Assembly (NCBI GenBank): GCA_024408745.1
Contig: JAKSUS010000079.1
Coordinates: 1 to 5,888, forward strand
Direction: 5' to 3'
Length of the DNA stretch: 5,888 bases
Source of the DNA: Candidatus Gastranaerophilales bacterium
GTDB taxonomy: Bacteria; Cyanobacteriota; Vampirovibrionia; Gastranaerophilales; JAILCC01
Shown here: one piece after another, positions 1-4,874 of the stretch
Position numbering within the stretch: the first letter of the stretch is position 1
How the letters are laid out: each line of letters opens with the position of its first letter
The notes under the pieces: model-generated
Database searches by the model: none
What the model was told of the DNA's origin: nothing
What the model saw: only the letters and a program-made list of their open reading frames with translations
Translations under genes and position numbers: made by a program

Positions 1-1
1 A

Positions 2-100
2 GCAAATGAATATAATCTCGGATATGACCTTGTATCGGGGGCAAATATTGCAGGCTTTATGAAAGTTGCAAAAGCAATGCAAGCACAGGGTATTATATAA
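2..100 (+). CDS. gdhA: Glutamate dehydrogenase, C-terminal end (5' partial)
   Basis: Only the last 32 codons and the TAA stop are in the window; the reading frame enters from the left edge. The visible tail contains SGANIAGFMKVAKAMQAQG followed by two isoleucines. This matches the strongly conserved C-terminus of the hexameric glutamate dehydrogenases of the GdhA family, where a GANIAGF-x-KVA-x-AM-x-AQG pattern closes the protein. By family knowledge the enzyme interconverts 2-oxoglutarate plus ammonium and glutamate in the cytoplasm, linking nitrogen assimilation to the citric acid cycle; cofactor preference cannot be read from this fragment. A strong terminator 26 nt downstream indicates the transcript ends here and the next gene is separate. 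The catalytic residues lie outside the window, so the call rests only on the tail motif. Confidence 0.82.
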   Translation, partial: ANEYNLGYDLVSGANIAGFMKVAKAMQAQGII

Positions 101-125
101 TTAGTAATATAATTATTAATAAGGC

Positions 126-156
126 AAAAAAGAGCATATTAAATATGCTCTTTTTT
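126..156 (+). terminator. Intrinsic terminator after gdhA
   Basis: The arms GAGCATAT (132-139) and ATATGCTC (143-150) form an 8-bp perfect stem with a 3-nt loop. The stem is preceded by six A (126-131) and followed by six T (151-156), so A-T pairs can extend it. This is a classic Rho-independent terminator 26 nt after the glutamate dehydrogenase stop. The flanking A and T tracts mean it could also stop transcription from the right, but no gene in the window approaches from that side. Confidence 0.9.
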
Positions 157-184
157 AATTGTCTTTTAAATATATAATATGCGG

Positions 185-213
185 TAGTCATAAATTTTTA
201 AAACAGTTATAAT
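185..213 (+). promoter_or_regulatory. Sigma70-type promoter, probably giving a leaderless mRNA for the ABC ATPase
   Basis: A perfect TATAAT -10 box lies at 208-213. A TAGTCA hexamer at 185-190 matches four of six -35 consensus positions with a 17-bp spacer. Transcription normally starts about 7 nt after the -10 box, which is at or within a base or two of the ATG at 220. No Shine-Dalgarno sequence is visible between the -10 box and the ATG. The simplest reading is a leaderless transcript; the start point itself is inferred. Confidence 0.65.
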
Positions 214-219
214 ATTTTT

Positions 220-1182
220 ATGAGTTTATTAGAGATAAAAAATTTAAAAATTGCTTTTAATGTTGATAAATACTGCTTAGAGGCAGTTCATGGAATAAGC
301 TTTTCTTTAGAAAAAGGAAAAGCCTTAGGTTTAGTAGGTGAATCCGGTTGCGGGAAATCAATAACTGCTTCTGCAATTATGAAATTGTTACCTTCCAATG
401 CTCTTATAACTTCAGGTGAAATTTTTTATGATAATAAAAATATTTTACAATTGTCAGATAAAGAATTAGGAAGTTTAAGGGGTAAAAAGATTGCACTAAT
501 TCCACAAGACCCCATGACTTCACTTAATCCGTTATATACAATCGGCGAACAAATTTTAGAAGCAGTTGAACTTCATTCCGAATATAAAGGTAATAAGGCA
601 AAAGAAATAGTTATTCAATCCTTAAAAGATGTTCAAATTCCCGATGCCGAAAGTAAATATAATGCTTATCCGCATCAGCTTTCAGGCGGGATGAGGCAAA
701 GAGCAATTATCGCAATGGCATTAAGTTGCAACAGCGAACTTTTGATTGCTGATGAACCTACAACTGCGCTTGATGTTACGGTTCAGGCACAAATATTATA
801 TTTAATTAAAAAAATTCAACAGGAAAGAAATTTGTCTTTATTATTAATTTCACATGATTTAGGTGTCGTTTATAACGTTTGTGATGAAATTGCAGTTATG
901 TATTCAGGTTCAATAGTTGAACAGGCTGAAACAACAGAACTTTTTAAAAACCCTAAACATCCTTATACTAAAGCCTTGCTATCAGCACTTCCCAATAACA
1001 GTAATTTTTCACCCGAAATAATTGAAGGACAACCGCCTTCCTTAACGGAAATAGTTGAAGGATGCAAATTTCATACAAGATGTAAATATAAAACAGATAT
1101 CTGTAAAACGAAAATCCCCAACTTTGAAAATGTCGGGGATAATCATAAACTTGCTTGTTTTAATTGGAATAATATTAATTAA
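220..1182 (+). CDS. Oligopeptide/dipeptide ABC transporter ATP-binding protein (OppD/DppD type)
   Basis: A 320-residue ATPase subunit of a peptide/nickel-class importer, acting at the cytoplasmic face of the membrane. All ABC motifs are intact: Walker A GESGCGKS (40-47), Q-loop glutamine in IPQDP (Gln96), signature LSGGMRQR (154-161), Walker B LLIADEP (174-180, catalytic Glu179), D-loop ALD (183-185) and switch His212. The C-terminus carries the oligo_HPY extension typical of OppD/DppD/OppF, with HPYTKALLSALP (247-258). Cys282, Cys288, Cys295 and Cys313 follow; in DppD-type ATPases a cysteine set at this place binds a [4Fe-4S] cluster. Length is normal for OppD/DppD. The start is well supported because the next ATG is Met54, beyond Walker A. 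No partner ATPase, permease or binding protein is adjacent, and gdhA upstream is cut off by a terminator, so this looks like a stand-alone gene whose partners are elsewhere. Substrate (dipeptide, oligopeptide or nickel) cannot be decided. Confidence 0.93.
   Translation: MSLLEIKNLKIAFNVDKYCLEAVHGISFSLEKGKALGLVGESGCGKSITASAIMKLLPSNALITSGEIFYDNKNILQLSDKELGSLRGKKIALIPQDPMTSLNPLYTIGEQILEAVELHSEYKGNKAKEIVIQSLKDVQIPDAESKYNAYPHQLSGGMRQRAIIAMALSCNSELLIADEPTTALDVTVQAQILYLIKKIQQERNLSLLLISHDLGVVYNVCDEIAVMYSGSIVEQAETTELFKNPKHPYTKALLSALPNNSNFSPEIIEGQPPSLTEIVEGCKFHTRCKYKTDICKTKIPNFENVGDNHKLACFNWNNIN
1105..1140 (-). terminator. Likely terminator of the convergent 102-aa gene, inside the ATPase coding sequence
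   Basis: Read on the minus strand, ATCCCCGAC (1140-1132) and GTTGGGGAT (1122-1114) form a 9-bp stem with one G-U wobble and a 9-nt loop, followed by TTTCGTTTT (1113-1105). It starts 34 nt after the stop codon of the minus-strand gene at 1175. In plus-strand RNA the wobble position becomes an A-C mismatch, so the hairpin is better for the minus transcript. The stem is GC-rich compared with its surroundings. The same bases encode ATPase residues about 299-307. Confidence 0.6.
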
Positions 1183-1483
1183 AAAGACTGATTAATGTTT
1201 TACCGATTGTGTTAATTGATGATTCGATACCATCTTTAATTAAATCAGTAGTTAATTTTAAAGGACTTTGTTTGTCGATATGATCAAATGCGATATAGAT
1301 AGGATCTCTTGAATTTTTGAAACGCATTCTGTTATAAGCCGGATTAAATGGGTCATAAGCACCTGAGTTCTTTTTGCTTAATTGAGGTTTTCTGTTTTTT
1401 AAACCTTTATATTTGCCGTTTCCACCTTGTGCGAAACTTCCTGCTGTTGTTAATCTGTCTGCTGTTGCTAATGATGCTGTCAT
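1175..1483 (-). CDS. Hypothetical protein, 102 aa, unknown family
   Basis: I do not recognise this protein. It has 102 residues and no clear signal peptide or membrane segment. The N-terminal part (1-40) is rich in Ala, Thr, Gly, Lys and Asn with a basic GKYKGLKNRKP stretch (23-33). The middle contains DPFNPAYNRMRF (44-55) and DPIYIAFDHID (60-70). The end (76-102) could form an amphipathic helix. Residues 5-10 and 11-16 (LATADR, LTTAGS) are an 18-bp-period duplication still visible in the DNA at 1441-1454 and 1459-1472. Support for it being a real gene: mixed, non-biased composition, a purine-rich GAGAG about 9 nt before the ATG, and a plausible terminator just past its stop. The plus-strand frame over the same DNA is an extremely hydrophobic antisense artefact. 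Its stop overlaps the ATPase gene by 8 nt tail to tail, and it is divergent from the calcium-binding protein gene, with which it may share a control region. The family is probably lineage-restricted. Confidence 0.7.
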   Translation of the reverse strand: MTASLATADRLTTAGSFAQGGNGKYKGLKNRKPQLSKKNSGAYDPFNPAYNRMRFKNSRDPIYIAFDHIDKQSPLKLTTDLIKDGIESSINTIGKTLISLFN

Positions 1484-1511
1484 TTCTTTATTCTCTCTTC
1501 TTTATTCTCTA
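1484..1511 (-). repeat. 14-bp tandem duplication over the ribosome-binding region of the 102-aa gene
   Basis: TTCTTTATTCTCTC (1484-1497) is followed directly by TTCTTTATTCTCTA (1498-1511), 13 of 14 identical. On the coding (minus) strand this is GAGAGAATAAAGAA repeated, so the purine-rich ribosome-binding region just before the ATG exists in two copies. Only the inner copy (GAGAG ending about 9 nt from the ATG) is correctly spaced. Confidence 0.8.
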
Positions 1512-1526
1512 CATATTAATAAAGTT

Positions 1527-1559
1527 AAAAGTATATAAAAAATTGCTAAAAAGTATATA
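1527..1559. repeat. 11-bp direct repeat, period 22, in a divergent promoter region
   Basis: AAAAGTATATA occurs at 1527-1537 and again at 1549-1559. The 22-bp period is about two helical turns, so both copies face the same side of the DNA, as expected for paired binding sites. Each copy carries a TATAC-like -10 element; TATACT at 1556-1561 matches five of six positions of the -10 consensus on the plus strand, but no good -35 accompanies it. Regulatory function is inferred, and AT-rich DNA makes such repeats more likely by chance. Confidence 0.5.
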
Positions 1560-1565
1560 CTCTGC

Positions 1566-1601
1566 TTTACAAAACTTAACCTTGTAAATATTTGTAAATA
1601 T
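1566..1601. repeat. TTTACAA/TTGTAAA inverted repeat with 10-bp tandem copy, possible operator
   Basis: TTTACAA (1566-1572) and TTGTAAA (1582-1588) form a 7-bp perfect inverted repeat with a 9-nt spacer. The right half belongs to an exact tandem 10-bp repeat, TTGTAAATAT at 1582-1591 and 1592-1601. One inverted and one direct copy of the same word, 10 bp apart, resembles a multi-site binding region for a dimeric regulator. It lies 84 nt before the preferred start of the large calcium-binding protein gene. No regulator family can be named from this. Confidence 0.45.
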
Positions 1602-1670
1602 TTAAATAAAAATCCTAAAGTTTTTAATGAACCATGCCGATATACATGTCAAAAGCACAGAAAATTAATG

Positions 1671-1676
1671 AAAGGA
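1671..1676 (+). promoter_or_regulatory. Ribosome binding site that fixes the start of the calcium-binding protein at 1685
   Basis: AAAGGA ends 8 nt before the ATG at 1685, which is good Shine-Dalgarno spacing. The two upstream in-frame ATGs (1634 and 1646) have no such element, so the 17-codon extension is probably untranslated. Confidence 0.7.
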
Positions 1677-1684
1677 TAGTAAGC

Positions 1685-3994
1685 ATGGAAAAAATTACAG
1701 CAGCACAATTCGAAAGTTTAAAAGAAGGATTGGTAACAACATCATTCGAGATGTTAGATGTTAACGGTGATAACGTCATAGATGAAAAAGATTTGGCGGC
1801 AACTCAAAATGCCCAAATAAGAAGTGATATACAAAAACTTCTTGATTCAACTGATGAAGAACCATCTGTTGATGGCGAATTTAACCCTGATGAAGTTGAT
1901 GGAGCAAAAGCAAATGTAAAAGCTGCAGCGGCTAATGAGGGTCAAAAAGCTTCTACGGTAGCAAACACACCGACTCCTCCTGCAGGTGGTTCAACAACAT
2001 ACCCCATGCCGACAGGTTATGAAAATGTTGATGTAAGCGAAGCTGCATTAAAAGGTAAAACCACTACAGAATTAACTGCAATGCTTAATAAAATTAATAA
2101 TAATATAACATTATTAAATACTAAGCTGACATCATTAGCAAGTCAAAAACAAGCTAAGCAACAAGAAATAGATCAATTAAATAATACAAATAACAACTTA
2201 AGACAATCAATAGCAGCAGAAAACTCTGAATGGACCAGTTTAAATAATGAAAAAACCGATCTGGTACCTCGCAGAGATGAAGCTAAAGAAACATTGGATA
2301 TAAAAGTTAGCGAATACGATGGAGCAGTTAAAAATTTAGCAATATTAAATTCTCAAATTGCAAATGAACAATGGTTTGAAGAATTATTCTATGAAAACAA
2401 AGTAAAAACAGTATCTGATGATATAATTGCTACCTATGATCCGTCAAAAGACGGAACTGATTTTACAGCATTTTATTTAAGAAAAATGGGTGAAAGCGGT
2501 TGTAGTATATTTGCGCAAAGTCCAACTTTAGAAGCATTAAACGGCAGAGCACAAAACGGAATGGATGATGTTAAGACAAGATTGAAAGCCGTAATTGATC
2601 AGTCTGCTATACTTGCTCCTCTTCAAAAAAGACTTAACGAAATTTCTACAAGAATGGAAGCACTTAGTGCTGTAATACAGCCGGTATTAGATCAAATTGC
2701 TGCAAATGATACATTAATCGCAACCAAAACAACAGAACGTGATGCAATACAAACAGAATATAATTTCTATAATACCGCATTAACTTCTGAGCAAGCTAAG
2801 AAAACTGTTGTCCAAAGTAAATTGAACGGTGGCGGTTTATCGGCAAAAGAAATTCTTGCATTAATTCCGCAGGCAGAAAAAGATTTAGCGAAAAATAATA
2901 ATGTTGATTTAACAAAATGTTATGCTGCAAAAGGTAAACAAGACGGAAAATGGCACTTGTATATGTCAAACGGTACAAGTTTGGCAAGAAAATACGGTAA
3001 AAACTCCGGCTTTGATATTGTTGCAAGCGGTAACGGGTACGTAAACGGATTAAAAGAAAAAGAAGGCGGACAGGCAGTATATTACTTTACTGAAGTTAAT
3101 GAAGATATGACTGACGGAAAAGTTGATTGCAAATACTGTGATTATACAACATCTTCACCTTTATCATTTGACGTAGACGGTGATGGTGTCCACACAACAA
3201 CTGATACGGTTAATTTTGATATTGACGGTGATGGTGAAATGGATGTTATCAACAATTCGGCAGAATGGGTACTTGCCTTTGATAAAGACCATAACGGAGT
3301 TGCGGGTGAAGACGGTTCCGAATTATTCGGTGATAATACCGACTTAGACGGTGACGGTCAAGCAGACGGATACAAAGACGGCTTTGAAGCATTAAAAGCA
3401 TTAGCCCTAAAAGAAGGCTTAATAGGTGATGGCGATACAAAATTAGATGCAGATGATATTGCCTTCCTCTCTGAAAAATACGGTTTGGTTATGACCAATG
3501 GTTATGGTGGTGAAGCAAAATCATTAGCAGATTTAGGCATTACAGAAATTAATCTTGCAACTACTGATGAAACAACATTAAATCGAAATGTTGACGGTCA
3601 ACAAAATGATGTTATGACTCAGGAAGGTGCAACATTTACCGTTAATGGTGAAACAAGAACTTATGCGGATATCTGGCATAGTAAGAAAGGTACTGTAACT
3701 TCAGACAGCGCACCTGCTGCTGCGGCAGAAACGCCTAAAGAAGCAACTACCAACGATCCTGAATTAACTTTAAAATTAAATAAAGATGGCATTATCGCCT
3801 TAAAAGGTAAAGTTGATTATCAAAAAATATTGAATAGTGTAAAAAACAAAGTTGGCACACCTCAAGAAGCAGAAGATAAAATCGCAAAATATAATGCTGA
3901 CATGGAAGAACAGGAGCAAGAAAAACAAGCTGAAGCATTGAAAGCTGAAGAAATGAAAAAGCAAAAAATTAAAGAGGACGAAAAAAATAAATAA
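1685..3994 (+). CDS. Large coiled-coil protein with EF-hand and multi-loop calcium-binding module
   Basis: About 769 residues from the ATG at 1685 (786 aa if the ATG at 1634 is used). In 769-aa numbering: an EF-hand loop DVNGDNVIDEKD (25-36); an acidic, then Ala/Pro/Thr-rich linker (55-115); a coiled coil (about 120-233) full of Leu, Asn, Lys and Gln; a second coiled coil (about 293-378); a domain with a CxxC pair (Cys482, Cys485); then a calcium module (about 492-624). That module has FDVDGDG (495-501), FDIDGDG (511-517), DKDHNG (533-538), SELFGD (545-550), DLDGDG (553-558) and a final EF-hand-like GDGDTKLDADD. The order FD-x-DGDG, FD-x-DGDG, DKD-x-NG, GSELFGD is shared with calcium-binding regions of RTX/haemolysin-like and cyanobacterial proteins. 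The C-terminus (from about 740) is a Lys/Glu helix ending in EDEKNK. I see no Sec signal peptide or membrane segment, so surface or secreted location is only inferred from the module. It is monocistronic, with a terminator directly after it. Ligand binding is inferred from Asp-rich loops; biological role unknown. Confidence 0.88.
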   Translation: MEKITAAQFESLKEGLVTTSFEMLDVNGDNVIDEKDLAATQNAQIRSDIQKLLDSTDEEPSVDGEFNPDEVDGAKANVKAAAANEGQKASTVANTPTPPAGGSTTYPMPTGYENVDVSEAALKGKTTTELTAMLNKINNNITLLNTKLTSLASQKQAKQQEIDQLNNTNNNLRQSIAAENSEWTSLNNEKTDLVPRRDEAKETLDIKVSEYDGAVKNLAILNSQIANEQWFEELFYENKVKTVSDDIIATYDPSKDGTDFTAFYLRKMGESGCSIFAQSPTLEALNGRAQNGMDDVKTRLKAVIDQSAILAPLQKRLNEISTRMEALSAVIQPVLDQIAANDTLIATKTTERDAIQTEYNFYNTALTSEQAKKTVVQSKLNGGGLSAKEILALIPQAEKDLAKNNNVDLTKCYAAKGKQDGKWHLYMSNGTSLARKYGKNSGFDIVASGNGYVNGLKEKEGGQAVYYFTEVNEDMTDGKVDCKYCDYTTSSPLSFDVDGDGVHTTTDTVNFDIDGDGEMDVINNSAEWVLAFDKDHNGVAGEDGSELFGDNTDLDGDGQADGYKDGFEALKALALKEGLIGDGDTKLDADDIAFLSEKYGLVMTNGYGGEAKSLADLGITEINLATTDETTLNRNVDGQQNDVMTQEGATFTVNGETRTYADIWHSKKGTVTSDSAPAAAAETPKEATTNDPELTLKLNKDGIIALKGKVDYQKILNSVKNKVGTPQEAEDKIAKYNADMEEQEQEKQAEALKAEEMKKQKIKEDEKNK

Positions 3995-4007
3995 ACCAAT
4001 ACTACAT

Positions 4008-4043
4008 AAAAAAAGAAAGGTTTAAAAAACCTTTCTTTTTTTT
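4008..4043. terminator. Bidirectional intrinsic terminator between convergent genes
   Basis: The arms GAAAGG (4015-4020) and CCTTTC (4030-4035) pair, extended inward by TTT/AAA and outward by seven A (4008-4014) against T (4036-4042). The hairpin therefore ends in a T run whichever strand is read. It begins 13 nt after the stop of the calcium-binding protein gene and lies just beyond the stop of the winged-helix gene at 4065, so it can serve both. Confidence 0.9.
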
Positions 4044-4064
4044 AATTTCTTTTTTGAAAATTAA

Positions 4065-4286
4065 CTATATAGTGAAAATTCTTAAAGAAATGCCTTTTTT
4101 TCTCATATCGATTCTGCCTTCTCTTGCTAACCAACCTAAAGCATAAGAAGCAGCTTCTGTAGATAATTTTAAGCCTTTTTTCAAAGCTGAGAATGTGCAT
4201 TCTTCATGTTCACGAACGTAATCATAAATACGTCCTGCGTTTTCACCGATTTCATTGATTTCTAAAGAAACTTGAGTAGCTAACAT
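4065..4286 (-). CDS. Small winged helix-turn-helix protein (DUF2582 type)
   Basis: A 73-residue single-domain protein matching, from family knowledge, the DUF2582 winged-helix proteins found in Bacteroidetes and related gut bacteria. The hallmarks are an N-terminal helix IGENAGRIYDYVREH (13-27), a short segment ECTFSALKKGLKLS (28-41) carrying a likely helix-turn-helix, and the recognition-helix region ASYALGWLAREGRIDMR (46-62) with the family's GWLAREG-I signature, then a short wing ending at the C-terminus. Members have no known enzymatic activity; DNA binding is assumed from the fold but unproven. The start is secure: GGAGGA (minus strand, 4298-4293) ends 6 nt before the ATG, the best ribosome-binding site in the window, suggesting high expression. 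It converges on the calcium-binding protein gene and shares its terminator. I could not identify a convincing -35/-10 pair upstream. Confidence 0.9.
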   Translation of the reverse strand: MLATQVSLEINEIGENAGRIYDYVREHEECTFSALKKGLKLSTEAASYALGWLAREGRIDMRKKGISLRIFTI

Positions 4287-4298
4287 TTTGTGTCCTCC

Positions 4299-4708
4299 AT
4301 AAATTTAAATTATGTATAACTATCTTTAACATTTTTATATTACTATAAAGTTAAAAATATGCAAGTATTTTTTCCAACTACCTATTCAAAACCAGTAATG
4401 ATATATATTTCGTCTTTCCATGTTTTTAAAAACCATATTAAAATAAATACAATAATATAATGATTTATATATAAAAAATTTGATGTAAAATTATAAAATT
4501 TTATAAATAATTAAGTTATTCAATGACAGGTATATAAGCGTATTCAAAAAAACATTTGTAAATACTCTTTTAGGATGGTTCTTTGTTAAATAAATACTAC
4601 TTGTATACGATGGTCTAAACCCGTAATATTCAACCTTCGGATGATGTGTAATTTTAAAAAATCTGCGAAACTTATATATGTAAAAGAGAGATTTAAAAGT
4701 TTTAATAT
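4299..4708. other. AT-rich intergenic stretch without a convincing gene
   Basis: About 410 nt between the winged-helix gene and the next plus-strand ORF. I found no tRNA, no rRNA, and no ORF with a ribosome-binding site and balanced composition. It contains a perfect 12-bp palindrome (GTTTTTAAAAAC, 4422-4433), a perfect 16-bp palindrome (4491-4506, TTATAAAA and its mirror half) and an isolated TATAAT at 4456-4461 with no good -35. The minus-strand frame across 4491-4748 encodes a Tyr/Phe/Ile-rich peptide with no ribosome-binding site and looks spurious. Frames on the plus strand from about 4507 give short protein-like runs broken by stops, so a decayed gene is possible but not demonstrable. 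Confidence 0.5.
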
Positions 4709-4864
4709 ATGAATTTAAATGAAAAGTGCTTATTAAAATATTTAACAAATCCTATCAGCATTTCCAATGCAATAAATGACGAAGTTGGAAATGTCATTAA
4801 GAATAAAAATTTTGCTTATTCTGTTTTGGATAAAATCAAGAACAAAACAGCAATGAGCAAATAA
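4709..4864 (+). CDS. Doubtful small ORF, 51 aa
   Basis: ATG at 4709, TAA at 4862-4864, with an in-frame stop immediately upstream at 4703-4705, so it is not the visible tail of a longer frame. The product is Asn/Lys/Ile-rich (for example KYLTNPISISNAINDEVGN, residues 10-28) without membrane segment or recognised motif. No Shine-Dalgarno sequence is correctly placed; the nearest purine run (AGAGAG, about 4685-4690) is about 18 nt away. Two perfect inverted repeats lie inside it, which could instead mean a structured RNA. It runs tail to tail with the 249-aa membrane protein gene, 10 nt apart. Real small gene, decayed remnant and chance are all possible. Confidence 0.25.
   Translation: MNLNEKCLLKYLTNPISISNAINDEVGNVIKNKNFAYSVLDKIKNKTAMSK
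4759..4793. repeat. 9-bp perfect inverted repeat (hairpin 1)
   Basis: CATTTCCAA (4759-4767) and TTGGAAATG (4785-4793) are perfect complements separated by 17 nt, and a G-U pair could extend the stem by one. There is no T run directly after it on either strand, so it is not a standard terminator. Confidence 0.6.
4821..4850. repeat. 8-bp perfect inverted repeat (hairpin 2), possible terminator of the 249-aa gene
   Basis: CTGTTTTG (4821-4828) and CAAAACAG (4843-4850) pair with a 14-nt loop. On the minus strand the hairpin lies about 25 nt after the stop of the 249-aa gene, but the following T run begins only about 11 nt past the stem, so it is at best a weak terminator. A second 7-bp inverted repeat (AGAATAA 4800-4806, TTATTCT 4816-4822) overlaps its edge. 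Confidence 0.4.
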
Positions 4865-4874
4865 GTATTAAATA

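Noticed and set aside
1348..1587. Plus-strand 79-codon ORF encoding a very hydrophobic Leu/Phe-rich peptide
   Set aside because: It is antisense to the 102-aa gene and its leader, has no ribosome-binding site, and its composition is what the complement of a Lys/Asn/Gly-rich coding strand gives.
1566..1601. Short repeats as a possible CRISPR array
   Set aside because: Repeats are only 7-10 bp, directly adjacent and without unique spacers of regular length; no cas gene is present.
1634..1684. Upstream start at 1634 for the calcium-binding protein (17 extra residues)
   Set aside because: No ribosome-binding site at 1634 or 1646, whereas AAAGGA is well placed for 1685; kept as a lesser alternative.
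2796..3026. Minus-strand 76-codon ORF
   Set aside because: Lies wholly inside the well-supported calcium-binding protein gene; composition is Tyr/Leu/Phe-biased as in an antisense frame.
3249..3440. Minus-strand 63-codon ORF rich in Leu, Arg and His
   Set aside because: Antisense of the repeated Asp-Gly codons of the calcium module; the Leu/Arg/His bias is an artefact of complementing those codons.
4500..4660. Possible tRNA or structured RNA around the only GC-richer patch of the gap
   Set aside because: No acceptor-stem pairing, no T-loop consensus and no terminal CCA-like arrangement could be found.
4491..4748. Minus-strand 85-codon ORF
   Set aside because: No ribosome-binding site or promoter, strongly Tyr/Phe/Ile/Asn-biased composition, no motif, and it overlaps the plus-strand small ORF; best seen as AT-rich noise.
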